From assembly GCF_012767755.2 (NCBI RefSeq), contig NZ_AP023189.1, forward strand, positions 2,730,001 through 2,794,000: a stretch of 64,000 bases of DNA. Reading direction: 5' to 3'. A model generated the notes under the pieces. That model ran no database searches. It saw only the letters and a list, made by a program, of their open reading frames with translations, and was not told the DNA's origin. Within the stretch, counting starts at the first letter, position 1. The number at the start of each line of letters is the position of its first letter. Both the position numbers and the translations under genes were made by a program. Below are positions 8,219 through 18,771 of this stretch, one piece after another. The stretch comes from Pseudomonas tohonis (GTDB lineage: Bacteria > Pseudomonadota > Gammaproteobacteria > Pseudomonadales > Pseudomonadaceae).

Positions 8219-8830
8219 ATGAGTGACTCGAGACAGGACACCGGCCTTTTGCTGGTCGACCCCTACAACGACTTCCTCAGCGAGGGCGGCAAGCTCACCG
8301 GTCTGGCCAAGCCGGTGGCCGATCGCCTCGGCACGCTGGCCAACCTGCGCGCGGTCGTGGGGGCCGCGCGCCAGGCCGGCATCCGCGTGTTCTACGTTCC
8401 GCATCACCGCGCCCGGCCCGACGATTTCCAGGGCTGGCTGCATCCCAGCCCCTATCAGCTGGGTGCGGCGAGGGCCCAGGTGTTCGCCGTCGGCAGCTGG
8501 GGAGGGGAGTGGCACCCCGACTTCCAACCCCAGGCCGGCGACGTGGTAGTGCAGGAGCACTGGGGCGGCAGCGGCTTCGCCAATACCGACCTGGACCTGC
8601 AACTCAAGCAGCACGGGGTGCGCCGGGTCATCGTCGTCGGCCTGCTGGCCAACACCTGCATCGAGGCCACCTCGCGCTTCGCCGCCGAGCTGGGCTACCA
8701 CGTGACCCTGGTGCGTGACGCCACGGCGGCCTTCTCCGAAGAGGCGCTGCATGCCGCGCACGAGATCAACGGGCCGACCTTCGCCCACGCCATCGTCACC
8801 ACGGCCGAGCTGCTCGGCGAACTGGTCTGA
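8219..8830 (+). CDS. Isochorismatase-fold protein with altered catalytic lysine
   Basis: This is a 203-residue member of the cysteine hydrolase superfamily. Asp14 (LLVDPYNDF) and the nucleophile Cys147 (GLLANTCIEATSRFA) are present. At the position where the triad lysine is normally found the chain reads VVVQEHWGGSGF, with Gln112/Glu113 instead of Lys. This suggests an unusual mechanism or a loss of the standard activity. The ATG at 8219 lies after TGGAGGGCAGC. It sits 38 nt behind the secreted protein gene and 12 nt before the catalase gene, in the same operon. Function is not deducible. Confidence 0.84.
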   Translation: MSDSRQDTGLLLVDPYNDFLSEGGKLTGLAKPVADRLGTLANLRAVVGAARQAGIRVFYVPHHRARPDDFQGWLHPSPYQLGAARAQVFAVGSWGGEWHPDFQPQAGDVVVQEHWGGSGFANTDLDLQLKQHGVRRVIVVGLLANTCIEATSRFAAELGYHVTLVRDATAAFSEEALHAAHEINGPTFAHAIVTTAELLGELV

Positions 8831-8842
8831 GGAGCTACCGTG

Positions 8843-10285
8843 ATGCCCAAGAACAAACTGACCAACGCAGTCGGCGCCCCCGTCGTCGACAACAACAACA
8901 CCCAGACCGCCGGCCCGCGTGGTCCGGCGCTGCTGCAGGACGTGTGGTTCCTGGAGAAGCTCGCCCACTTCGACCGTGAGGTGATTCCCGAACGGCGCAT
9001 GCATGCCAAGGGCTCCGGCGCCTACGGCACCTTCACCGTCACCCATGACATCAGCCACTACACCCGTGCCGCGCTGTTCTCCCGGGTGGGCAAGCAGACC
9101 GACGTCTTCGTGCGTTTTTCCACCGTCGCCGGTGAGCGTGGCGCGGCGGACGCCGAGCGCGATATCCGTGGCTTCGCCGTGAAGTTCTACACCGAGCAGG
9201 GCAATTGGGACCTGGTGGGCAACAACACGCCGGTGTTCTTCCTGCGCGACCCGCTGAAATTCCCCGATCTCAATCACGCGGTGAAGCGCGACCCGCGCAC
9301 CGGCATGCGCAGTGCACAGAACAACTGGGACTTCTGGACCAGCCTGCCGGAGGCGCTGCACCAGATCACCATCGTGATGAGCGACCGGGGCATTCCCGAT
9401 GGCTACCGTCATATGCATGGCTTCGGCAGCCACACCTTCAGCTTCGTCAATGCTGCCCACCAGCGGCACTGGGTCAAGTTCACCTGGAAGACTCAGCAGG
9501 GCATCCGCAACCTGTCCGACGCCGAGGCTGGGCAGGTGGTGGCCGGCGACCGCGAGAGCAGTCAGCGCGACCTGTACGACAACATCGAGCAGGGCAACTT
9601 TCCGCGCTGGACCTTCTACGTGCAGGTGATGCCGGAGAGGGACGCCGGCCGCTACGCGATCAACCCCTTCGACCTGACCAAGGTATGGCCGCACAAGGAT
9701 TACCCGCTGATCGAAGTCGGCGTGCTGGAGCTCAATCGCAACCCGGAGAACGTCTTCGCCGAGGTCGAGCAGGCCGCTTTCAACCCGGCCCATGTGGTGC
9801 CCGGTATCGGCTTCTCGCCGGACAAGATGCTGCAGGGCCGGCTGTTCTCGTACGGCGATGCGCAGCGCTATCGGCTTGGCGTCAACCACACGCACATTCC
9901 GGTCAATGCGCCGCGTTGCCCGTACCACAGCTACCATCGCGACGGCCAGATGCGCGTCGACGGCAACCAGGGTTCACGCCTGGCCTATGAGCCGAACAGC
10001 CAGGGCGAGTGGGCCGAGCAGCCGGAGTACGCCGAACCGCCCCTGAGCCTGGAGGGCGCCGCCGATCATTGGAACCACCGCGTCGACGAGGACTACTACT
10101 CCCAGCCCGGAGCGCTGTTCCGTCTGATGTCGCCGTCGCAGCAGCAGGTGCTGTTCGACAACACCGCCCGGGCCATCGACGGCGCCTCGCAACAGGTGGT
10201 CGAGCGACACATCGGCAACTGCAGCAAGGCCGACCCAGCCTACGGAGCAGGGGTGCGCGAGGCCATCGAGCGACTGGCGAGATAG
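8843..10285 (+). CDS. Monofunctional haem catalase (small subunit, clade 3-like)
   Basis: This 480-residue catalase disproportionates H2O2. Active-site His54 lies in [14 protein letters not shown], the distal Asn127 in [12 protein letters not shown], and the proximal haem ligand Tyr337 in [14 protein letters not shown]. The length fits small-subunit catalases. No signal peptide is visible, so it is probably cytoplasmic. A GTG at 8840 is directly before ATG 8843; GGAG at 8831-8834 serves either. It is the last gene of the operon starting at 4730. Catalase next to a chloroperoxidase-like enzyme suggests a peroxide-linked process, but this catalase need not be the cell's main one, and I give it no kat letter. 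Confidence 0.95.
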   Translation: MPKNKLTNAVGAPVVDNNNTQTAGPRGPALLQDVWFLEKLAHFDREVIPERRMHAKGSGAYGTFTVTHDISHYTRAALFSRVGKQTDVFVRFSTVAGERGAADAERDIRGFAVKFYTEQGNWDLVGNNTPVFFLRDPLKFPDLNHAVKRDPRTGMRSAQNNWDFWTSLPEALHQITIVMSDRGIPDGYRHMHGFGSHTFSFVNAAHQRHWVKFTWKTQQGIRNLSDAEAGQVVAGDRESSQRDLYDNIEQGNFPRWTFYVQVMPERDAGRYAINPFDLTKVWPHKDYPLIEVGVLELNRNPENVFAEVEQAAFNPAHVVPGIGFSPDKMLQGRLFSYGDAQRYRLGVNHTHIPVNAPRCPYHSYHRDGQMRVDGNQGSRLAYEPNSQGEWAEQPEYAEPPLSLEGAADHWNHRVDEDYYSQPGALFRLMSPSQQQVLFDNTARAIDGASQQVVERHIGNCSKADPAYGAGVREAIERLAR

Positions 10286-10345
10286 CCTGCGGGGGCGCCG
10301 CCCGAACCAAGCGAGCGCCCATTCACCCGCTCAGATTCCGGGGCG

Positions 10346-11563
10346 CTACTCGTGCTTCGCCGGAAAGCGCTCGTGCAACTGCCGTGAGAGATCGCCCAGG
10401 GCACGGAATTCCGCGAAGTCCGGCGCGTGGTCCATGCGCTTGGGCCACAGCTGGGCGGCGGTCTTGTGCCAGTAGAGGATGGCGTCGTGCCCCGCGACGG
10501 AGTCCGGCATCTGCCGGCGGGTGTACTCCCAGGGCTCGCCGCCCGCCCAGCGCCACTCGCGCGAGACGTCGTCCGGCTCGCCGCTGGTGGCGACCTTGAC
10601 CAGCTCGCCGGCCTGGTAGGTGTAGAAGTAGCGCAGGTACATCTCGTCATCCGTGCCCGTGAGCCAGATCGTGCAGACCTCGCCGTTCGGCTTGCTGGTG
10701 ACGTAGACCTCGGCTTCGTGGCGATACGGCCAGCCCGTGGAGACGGGCAGCGTGGCGAGGTAGCGGCTGTTCTCGTAGCCCTGGCCGTCGGGGAGCGGGC
10801 AGTGGTCGCGGAGCGAGTCGAGGCGTGTCGCCGGGTTCCAGCGCCAGCTTCCGTCGGGGGCGGGAATCGCCGAGAACCTATCGAGCAGCTCGTCGCTGAC
10901 CATCTGCTGGTCATCGCCGAAATGGCCGCGCACGCGCTCCAGCACTGTCTTCCGGTTCGCCCAGCTGATTTCATCGCCGACCTTCAGCCCGCAATCGGCC
11001 ACCTCGGGCGCCGCCCTGGCGCCGCGCGAATAGGTGAGCAACAGGCCGTTGGAGAGGATCTCGCCGCGTTCGGTGTCGTCGGCGAAGCAGCTCAGGCGGA
11101 TGTCCATGCGCTGCTCCTCGCACCCCTTGGCGCAGGTCATGTATTCCAGCGACAGGTCGTCGATGCGGAAGGTGCCGCCCTGGTCCTCGATGACCGGGGC
11201 GAAGTCCAGCTCCAGGGTGCGCGGGCCGGCCGCCATGACCTGCGAGGCCGGCAGCTTCAGCCACACCGTGCGGTTCAGCGTGCGCGTGCAGCGCTTGAAG
11301 GAGGGCAGGGTGCCGAAGCGCGAGGGCGAGGCGCAGTTGGCTCGCGAGGTGGTCGTCTCCGTGGTGTTCGGCGAGCCGTCCACCAGGGGGCGATAGGTGG
11401 CGTTGACCTTCACCCGCCAGGTGCCGACCGGGGGCGCGTCGGGGGCCAGCACCTGCAGGCTGACGCGGTGGTTCTCGGCGGCCAGGCGCTGGGCCGCGCA
11501 GGGCAGGGGGGCGCCCAGGCAGGCCGCCAGCAGCAGGGCGAGGCAGGGCCGGTTGGCATTCAT
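10346..11563 (-). CDS. Secreted protein of unknown function
   Basis: This is an unrecognised protein of about 405 residues. The frame is open much further upstream (to 11710), but the segment beginning MNANRPCLALLLAACLGAPLPCAAQ is a proper signal peptide, so I start there although no strong ribosome-binding site is visible. Visible features are an N-terminal beta-rich part (SLQVLAPDAPPVGTWRVKVNATY), several paired cysteines (ANCASPSRF, SFKRCTRT, MTCAKGCEEQRM, RLSCFADD) suited to periplasmic disulfides, and a C-terminal part with aromatic motifs (LRYFYTYQAGELVKV, SREWRWAGGEPWEY). It lies 60 nt from the convergent catalase gene and is divergent from another secreted protein at 11833. No function can be assigned. 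Confidence 0.7.
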   Translation of the reverse strand: MNANRPCLALLLAACLGAPLPCAAQRLAAENHRVSLQVLAPDAPPVGTWRVKVNATYRPLVDGSPNTTETTTSRANCASPSRFGTLPSFKRCTRTLNRTVWLKLPASQVMAAGPRTLELDFAPVIEDQGGTFRIDDLSLEYMTCAKGCEEQRMDIRLSCFADDTERGEILSNGLLLTYSRGARAAPEVADCGLKVGDEISWANRKTVLERVRGHFGDDQQMVSDELLDRFSAIPAPDGSWRWNPATRLDSLRDHCPLPDGQGYENSRYLATLPVSTGWPYRHEAEVYVTSKPNGEVCTIWLTGTDDEMYLRYFYTYQAGELVKVATSGEPDDVSREWRWAGGEPWEYTRRQMPDSVAGHDAILYWHKTAAQLWPKRMDHAPDFAEFRALGDLSRQLHERFPAKHE

Positions 11564-11719
11564 CAGCCAGCGGGTGCCGAACGGGTGTTTTCTCAACGGA
11601 GTCTTCCTGGGCGATCGCAAGGGCGCGAGTGCCTGCATTCTGATGGGCGCGGATGCGAACCGCGCGTGCATGGCCGACATTTTCGTCGTCATCGCCCGGG
11701 CCCTCCGCATCGGCGCGTC

Positions 11720-11767
11720 CTAGTACAGCTGTGCTAGTTGACCCTCGCTCGCGCCCGTCGCTAGATT
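11720..11767 (+). promoter_or_regulatory. Sigma-70-like promoter with palindromic operator
   Basis: CTAGTACAGCTGTGCTAG (11720-11737) is an 18-bp palindrome with one mismatched pair. It abuts a -35 TTGACC (11738-11743) and, after 18 bp, a -10 TAGATT (11762-11767) reading towards the gene at 11833. A palindrome touching the -35 is a classical operator position. It sits between two divergent secreted-protein genes, and no regulator is identified. Confidence 0.5.
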
Positions 11768-11832
11768 CCGGCCCTTCTTCGCAGCAGGGCCCCTCGCCCC
11801 GCAGCGCCAACAGCGGCAAGGACAGGCCCGTC

Positions 11833-12489
11833 ATGCACAAGATCACTCCCTTTCTTCTCACCAGCGCCCTGGCGCTCATCTGCCTGCCCAGCCACGCACA
11901 GGACGAGGTCTACAGCTGCGACGCCGGCTACTTCCCCTCCGAGGGCAAGTTCAGCCAGCTCTACACCGTCGTGGGCAAGCACCAGACGCACTTCTTCAAG
12001 GACGACGAGCGCTGCCCCGAGTCGGAAGGGTGCATGCGCAAGGCCTACGTCATCGAGGGCGACGAGGTGCTGGTCAACAAGATCGAAGGCGACTGGGCCT
12101 GCGCCTGGTACCAGGGCAAGAAGCGCGAAACCGTCGGCTGGATCGTGCTGGAGAACCTCGCGCCGGCGGCCGACCCCTTGCCCGCATCCACCGACTGGCT
12201 GGGCTCCTGGAAGGCCCGGGCGGGCTCCATCACCATCGAGCAGCCAGGGCAGGAACCGGGCCTGCATGTGACGGGCGACGCGACCTGGGGCAGCGGCGCC
12301 AGCACTCACATCGGGCAGATCGACGCCACCCTCAAGCCACAAGGCCGCTACGCGATGACCCGGGACGGCGACGGCAAATACGACTGCGCGGTCGAATACA
12401 CCCGGATCGGCCGCTTCCTGATCGTCGATGACAACAACAACTGCGGCGGCATGAATGTGAGTTTCGATGGGGTTTACGTCAGGGAGTGA
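11833..12489 (+). CDS. Secreted SH3-like domain protein of unknown function
   Basis: This 218-residue protein has a signal peptide (ITPFLLTSALALICLPSHAQ). Residues about 25-110 resemble a bacterial SH3 (SH3b-like) module: YVIEGDEVLVNKIEGDWACAWYQGKKRETVGWIVLENLAP has the spaced strands and GW-V ending of such domains. The second half is beta-rich (DWLGSWKARAGSITIEQ, IGRFLIVDDNNNCGGMNVSFDGVYVRE) and resembles a lipocalin-like or META-like barrel only loosely. ATG 11833 follows AAGGACAGG. The final 16 codons lie in a tandem duplication: a second, non-coding copy of the gene end follows at 12594. The role is unknown; cell-envelope binding is a guess. Confidence 0.75.
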   Translation: MHKITPFLLTSALALICLPSHAQDEVYSCDAGYFPSEGKFSQLYTVVGKHQTHFFKDDERCPESEGCMRKAYVIEGDEVLVNKIEGDWACAWYQGKKRETVGWIVLENLAPAADPLPASTDWLGSWKARAGSITIEQPGQEPGLHVTGDATWGSGASTHIGQIDATLKPQGRYAMTRDGDGKYDCAVEYTRIGRFLIVDDNNNCGGMNVSFDGVYVRE

Positions 12490-12747
12490 TCAGGCGGGTG
12501 CTTGGAGCACCGCCGTCGCTCGCTCTCCTGCCAGGATGAACGCGTGCCGTAGGGTGTGCCGTGCGCACCGCCGCGCGGTGCTTCCGGCGAGCCCTGTGGC
12601 GGCCTGAATGTGAGCTTCGATGGGGTTTACGTCAGGGAGTGATCAGGCGGGTGCTTGGAGCACCGCCGTCGCCCGCTCTGCCTGCCAGGACGAACGCGTG
12701 CCGTAGGGTGTGCCGTGCGCACCGCCGCGCGGTGCTTCCGGCGAGCA
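12441..12747. repeat. Tandem duplication of a 153-154 bp unit
   Basis: Positions 12441-12593 are repeated almost exactly at 12594-12747, with a one-base indel and a few substitutions. Each unit contains the last codons and stop of the 11833 gene (TTTACGTCAGGGAGTGATCAGG) and then a hairpin-forming segment CCGTAGGGTGTGCCGTGCGCACC...GGTGC. A relative of that hairpin, in opposite orientation, occurs at 42892-42931. The few differences between units suggest a fairly recent duplication. No separate gene is visible in the second unit. Confidence 0.85.
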
Positions 12748-12751
12748 CTGC

Positions 12752-13525
12752 TCAGCGAAGGCGATGATTGATCGTCTCCGGTTTGAGCAGTTCTTCTGCC
12801 CCCTGTGGCCCATAGAACCTCACGTCTTGAATTCCAAACCTGCTGGCTTTGACCACCGTAACGCCTGCGTGCATGCCAACGAAGAAATAGTCGCCTTGCT
12901 TGACCAGGCTATTGGGTGCAAAGCGGGACCATGGCGCTTTGTAGGCAATGATTTCCATCGACGCCTGCTCAGGGGATGGGTTTATGGCAATCAGGCTGTC
13001 GTAGGTCAGAATGTAGGCAACGCCCTGTTCAAAGAGGATCTTCTCCGGGGCGGAGGGGAGCAGGGTGACCTTGGTCAACTTCGGTTCGCTTGCGATATCC
13101 GTCAGCTCATACATGGCGCCAACGTTAATCCCCATGTGGCTGAGCCCGGTAAACACGAAGATCGAGTCTCCGACTTTCTGGATGCTGACGACATTTTCCT
13201 TCAGCAAGGTTCTGGTCGTTCCATCCTGCGAGGTGACGGTCAGCTCACCACCCCATTCACCCTGATCCGTACCCCTGATCTTCACGCCACCGACCTGCAA
13301 CTCGGTCAGGGGCCGCTCCAGGCTCTGTTCATCGTGACTGATGAGGAGTCCGCCACCTTCGGCAGTAACTTGATAAGCGCCAAGGTCCAGTGTTTTCCCG
13401 GTGATGCCGCTTTTCGGTATGGCCTGGGCTACCAGGCCGTTCTTTTGAAGTTCGCTTTCTAGGGTGCCTGCGACCGTCGTCATGGAGATCAGGGCTGAGA
13501 GTGCAGCGATTGCAATGCGTTGCAT
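12752..13525 (-). CDS. Secreted hypothetical protein
   Basis: This is a 257-residue protein with a signal peptide (IAIAALSALISMTTVAGTLES). I do not recognise the family. The mature chain alternates short strands: AYQVTAEGGGLLISHDEQS, SIQKVGDSIFVFTGLSHMG, ILFEQGVAYILTYDSLIAINP and KQGDYFFVGMHAGVTVVK. This spacing resembles a small beta-propeller or WD-like repeat fold that wraps around VFTG- and FVGMHAG-type blades. The gene lies 18 nt after the 13544-14686 gene and may be cotranscribed with it. GC content is somewhat lower than in the flanking operons, which hints at accessory origin. No function is proposed. Confidence 0.7.
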   Translation of the reverse strand: MQRIAIAALSALISMTTVAGTLESELQKNGLVAQAIPKSGITGKTLDLGAYQVTAEGGGLLISHDEQSLERPLTELQVGGVKIRGTDQGEWGGELTVTSQDGTTRTLLKENVVSIQKVGDSIFVFTGLSHMGINVGAMYELTDIASEPKLTKVTLLPSAPEKILFEQGVAYILTYDSLIAINPSPEQASMEIIAYKAPWSRFAPNSLVKQGDYFFVGMHAGVTVVKASRFGIQDVRFYGPQGAEELLKPETINHRLR

Positions 13526-13543
13526 GGGAGATATCCGTTCTCT

Positions 13544-14686
13544 TCAGACCAAGGAGTGCGTGCAGTAGCGCTCGATCACCTCGCACAGCTGATCGACCTC
13601 GCCCAATGGCACGAATCGGCTGATCGACCAGCCGTTCTCGCCGCGCTTCTGGCTGAAAACGCGATAGCCCACCACGGCGCCGCCAAATCGATAGCGGGAG
13701 ACGAGCAGCGTGTCTTCGCCATAGGTGAAGTCGGGCCTGTGGGAGATGTGGAGGTGCTGGAAGGGGTTGTTCGGGTCGAAGTGAATCGATTCGAACAGGC
13801 CCTTCGCATCCACCCGTTCGAATGCTTCCTTGAGATCATCCTCGAAGCACGCGTGGCCCTTGCCAGCCCGCTCGCGGATAGCCGTGACGGGTACGGTCTT
13901 CACGGGCCAGCCGCTGAGTTCCGGCGCCAGGTGATCCCAGCCCTTGGCCAGTGCGATATCGCGGGGCGTCTCGCCGTGGGCATTGGCCCGGAACACATTC
14001 GCCATGCCCTGGAGCCCTTCGAGGATCTCGATGCGTCGGGTCGCACCCCAGCTGCCGGGCTTCTCGGCGAACGGTGCCTTGATCAGCGCGGTGATCAAGG
14101 TCTCTCCGTCCCGGGTGAACCCTTCCACCACGTCGTACGGGATGTTGTCCCAGCCGATGGAAAAAACATTGCCTGCCTGGATCAGCGTGGCCAGGGCATC
14201 GGTGCTTTGCGTGCTGAGCAGCTCGTTGGTCACCCGCTTGAACGCTTTCAAGGGTAGATACACCGCCTCGATGCTGTCCGCTTCCGAGGTGAAGAGAAAG
14301 GTGCCGGGAAGCTTCTTCCTGCAGTGCTTGTGCAGCGCGTCGAGGAAGCTCTGATCGATGTAGGTGCCGCCCTCGTGGGTGAACTTCAGCGCGTAGGTTT
14401 CCTGCTGCTGGGTGAAGCTCAGGGTGAGCTTGCCAGTGCGGCCGGCCCTGATCTGCACGCTCTCCGGCGCCAGGTCGCCATTGCTGATGGCCGCCAGGCG
14501 AGCGAGTAGCACTTCGTAGTCTTGCGGCTCATCGATCACGTCGGGGTCCAGCGAGGCAACGTTCGCCGGAATCAGCTCGCGGAATATCTCCACGATAGTG
14601 GCCTTGTCCTTCGCACTGTTGGGCACCCGGCCGGAGAAGGCCTTGGTCTTACGCAGGATGTCGGTAATCAGGGCGAGGGTGTTCAT
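13544..14686 (-). CDS. Hypothetical cytoplasmic protein
   Basis: This 380-residue protein has no signal peptide or membrane helix and no family I recognise. The N-terminal third is helical (MNTLALITDILRKTKAFSGR, ATIVEIFRELIPANVASLD). The middle contains a segment like half an ankyrin repeat (FRANAHGETPRDIALAKGWDHLAPEL). The C-terminus is strand-rich (EDTLLVSRYRFGGAVVGYRVFS). Ankyrin-like single repeats are common in effector/immunity pairs, but nothing else here supports that reading. ATG 14686 follows AAGGACATCTC on the minus strand. It is upstream of and probably cotranscribed with the secreted protein gene at 12752. Confidence 0.7.
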   Translation of the reverse strand: MNTLALITDILRKTKAFSGRVPNSAKDKATIVEIFRELIPANVASLDPDVIDEPQDYEVLLARLAAISNGDLAPESVQIRAGRTGKLTLSFTQQQETYALKFTHEGGTYIDQSFLDALHKHCRKKLPGTFLFTSEADSIEAVYLPLKAFKRVTNELLSTQSTDALATLIQAGNVFSIGWDNIPYDVVEGFTRDGETLITALIKAPFAEKPGSWGATRRIEILEGLQGMANVFRANAHGETPRDIALAKGWDHLAPELSGWPVKTVPVTAIRERAGKGHACFEDDLKEAFERVDAKGLFESIHFDPNNPFQHLHISHRPDFTYGEDTLLVSRYRFGGAVVGYRVFSQKRGENGWSISRFVPLGEVDQLCEVIERYCTHSLV

Positions 14687-14855
14687 GAGATGTCCTTATC
14701 TCGGCAGCCGAGCGGGCCAGGTGAAAGAGAACGCGTGGGATGAGTGCGCAGGAAGGGCAGGCGAGGCGTGCACGGCGACATCCATTTCCGGCGGCTGGCG
14801 GATAGTGCCACTGCGGATGCGGGTTGGAAATCGAGGCGGTACGGAACTGTGAAAG

Positions 14856-15026
14856 GTGAGCCGGCGCGCACGGGCCCACTTGCTCTGGGGGCTTGCCCTG
14901 CTGGCTGCCAGTATTTGCGCCTTCTCGCTGAGCGGGTACGCCTCGCCCATGCTCATGGTGGTGGCGGTGCCGTTCGTCTGGTTCTGCCTGGCCTTGCTGC
15001 TGGCGCCTGGGCTGTCATTCGCCTGA
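14856..15026 (+). CDS. Small membrane protein (56 aa)
   Basis: A GTG at 14856 opens a 57-codon frame ending in TGA at 15026, with an in-frame stop just upstream (14850) that fixes the maximum length. The product has two hydrophobic segments, LLWGLALLAASICAF and MVVAVPFVWFCLALLLAPGL, separated by SLSGYASP, and a basic start (VSRRAR). It therefore looks like a two-helix inner-membrane hairpin. The upstream Shine-Dalgarno match is weak (GGAA, AAAGG), so coding status rests on composition and codon pattern. The function is unknown. Confidence 0.45.
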   Translation: MSRRARAHLLWGLALLAASICAFSLSGYASPMLMVVAVPFVWFCLALLLAPGLSFA

Positions 15027-15340
15027 CCCGAACCTACGGGAGGCTTCAAGTGGGGGGCTTGGCGGCCCTCGACCCTCTACCTTGTGCATTCATCAAGCGC
15101 AGCGGCATTTGGGTTGCTAAGGATTTCCCTACAGAAAATCGGGATATGCCGATAACCATTGAGTTCGGATCACAGGAAGATGAAGCGGACCTGAAGACAA
15201 CCCCAAACCGATAGGTTCGGTGTTGCATCAGCCTCTCATTCCGTTTGGCTTGGCTACTCTGAGGAAGGCCGCTCCGGCTACGGGGCGACCGCTGTGGGCA
15301 GTAAGGGCAAAACGTTCGACCCAACATCAAGGAGCTCATC
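15027..15340. other. Intergenic region upstream of the PAS-PAS transducer gene
   Basis: These 314 bp contain no convincing gene; the long frame crossing them (from 14744) lacks a start with a ribosome-binding site and has atypical composition. The notable element is a FliA-like promoter at 15130-15155. A GGAGCTCATC site just before ATG 15341 is the ribosome-binding site of the next gene. Confidence 0.5.
15130..15155 (+). promoter_or_regulatory. Candidate FliA (sigma-28) promoter
   Basis: The flagellar -10 element GCCGATAA is exact at 15148-15155. About 14-15 bp upstream lies TACA (15130-15133), a weak match to the TAAA -35. It points towards the chemotaxis-transducer-like gene at 15341, with a leader of about 180 nt. 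FliA promoters drive many transducer genes in pseudomonads, so the location makes sense; the poor -35 lowers confidence. Confidence 0.4.
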
Positions 15341-16634
15341 ATGTTGTTCAACAGAAAGAGCGGAGTCAGCCCTGCCACCAGGACACCCCAGGACGAGGTA
15401 AATCTCCGGCGCCTGCGTGCCGTCGAGGACAACGTCGCGTCCATCTGCTTCACCCCCCAGGGCGAGGTCATCACCGCCAATCCCCTGTTCCTCCAGGTGG
15501 TCGGCTACTCCGAGCAGGAGATCGTCGGCAAGCATCACCGCATCTTCTGCGAGGACAGCTTCCGCAATTCCAGCGCCTATGAGCGCTTCTGGGCGTCCCT
15601 GGCCAACGGCATCTCCCAGCGCGGGGTGTTCAAGCGCATCGCCAAGAACGGCTCGGTGATCTGGCTGGAGGCGACCTACTTCCCGGTCAAGGATGAGTCC
15701 GGTCGCGTGGTGGAGGTGCTGAAGATCGCCAGCGACGTCACCCAGAAACACTCCGACCTGCTGGTACTGGCGGCGCTGAGCGACGCGCTGCGCCGCTCGA
15801 TGGCGATGATCGAGTTCACCCCCGAGGGCGTGATCGTCGACGCCAACGACAACTTCCTGCACCTGATGGGCTACAGCCTCGGCGGCCTCAAGGGCCGTCA
15901 CCACCGCATGCTGTGCCTCGATGAGTTCTACAAGGAGAACCCCGATTTCTGGGCCAACCTCAAGGCCGGCAATTTCTATCGCGGCCATTTCGAGCGCAAG
16001 ACTTCCTCCGGCAACACCGTGCACATCGAGGCCAGCTACAACCCGGTGAAGGACGAGTCCGGCACCGTGTTCAAGGTGGTCAAGTTCGCCATCGACGTCA
16101 CCGAACAGGTACGCCGCAACGAAGAGGTCCGGCGTGCCGCCGAACTGTCCTTCTCCACCGCCGAGGAGACCGCTCAGATCTCCAACCGGGGCATGGGTTC
16201 GCTCGACCAGTCGGTGGCGATCTCCGCCACCACCCTGACCATGGTGAACACCGCCGTGGACCTCATCTCCAAGCTGAGCCTGCAGGCCAAGGACATCGAG
16301 AACATCGTCACCACCATCCAGGGCGTCGCCGAGCAGACCAACCTGCTGGCCCTCAATGCCGCCATCGAAGCGGCGCGGGCGGGGGATATGGGGCGTGGTT
16401 TCGCCGTGGTGGCCGACGAAGTGCGGCAACTGGCAGGGCGCACCAGCGGCGCCACCATCGAGATCAAGAGCGTGGTCACCGAGAACGTGAAGATGACCCA
16501 GCAGATCGACGACTACATGAAGAAGATCGAGGCCAGCGCCCAGGAGAACAACGCGCAGATCTCCACCGTCGCCACCATCATGGGCGAGATCAGCCGGGGT
16601 GCCGAACACGTCGCCAAGGTGGTCTCGGCGCTCT

Positions 16635-16642
<8 letters not shown>
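15341..16642 (+). CDS. Soluble PAS-PAS methyl-accepting transducer, BdlA-like
   Basis: This 433-residue protein has two PAS domains (about 28-140 and 150-262) with similar sequences ([27 protein letters not shown] and [28 protein letters not shown]) and a cytoplasmic MCP signalling domain. The hairpin tip is [20 protein letters not shown], followed by [19 protein letters not shown]. There is no membrane segment. The architecture and length match BdlA, the biofilm-dispersion transducer of P. aeruginosa (417 residues), and Aer-2-like soluble transducers. The PAS domains may bind haem or flavin, but no ligand can be read. The 3' end overlaps that of acoR, on the other strand, by 8 nt. Confidence 0.9.
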
Positions 16643-18539
<1,897 letters not shown>

Positions 18540-18632
18540 GGGGCCTCCACGGCTCGTGTCGTTGTTCTTGTGCCGGTCATTTAAGCGCCGGCCCGGAGGG
18601 CGGACAAGCACGGCGGCGCGCCGCCCGGCGGA

Positions 18633-18692
18633 TGAGACGCCGCGTCTCAGCGTCTCGCCCGCACCCCGTGCAGGCTGACATGGCGCGTCTCA
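18633..18692. promoter_or_regulatory. Two AcoR-type upstream activator sites
   Basis: TGAGACGCCGCGTCTCA at 18633-18649 is a palindrome of 7-bp arms with a 3-bp spacer. TGACATGGCGCGTCTCA at 18676-18692 shares its right arm and the TGA of its left arm, 43 bp away, about four helical turns. They lie about 80-140 bp upstream of the -24/-12 promoter, the expected position for an enhancer-binding protein. Assignment to AcoR is by location. Confidence 0.65.
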
Positions 18693-18771
18693 GATCGCGC
18701 TTCCCACGGCGCGTCGACAGACCCCTCGCGGCCTCTCTGGCCCGCACCTTTGCGCCCCGCCTGCGCCGTCC

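Noticed and set aside
10427..11737. Plus-strand frame of 436 codons
   Set aside because: It is antisense to a gene with a signal peptide and cysteine pattern; low-complexity translation.
14744..15214. 156-codon plus-strand frame
   Set aside because: It has no ribosome-binding site and unusual composition, and it overlaps the better-supported 56-residue membrane protein in another frame.
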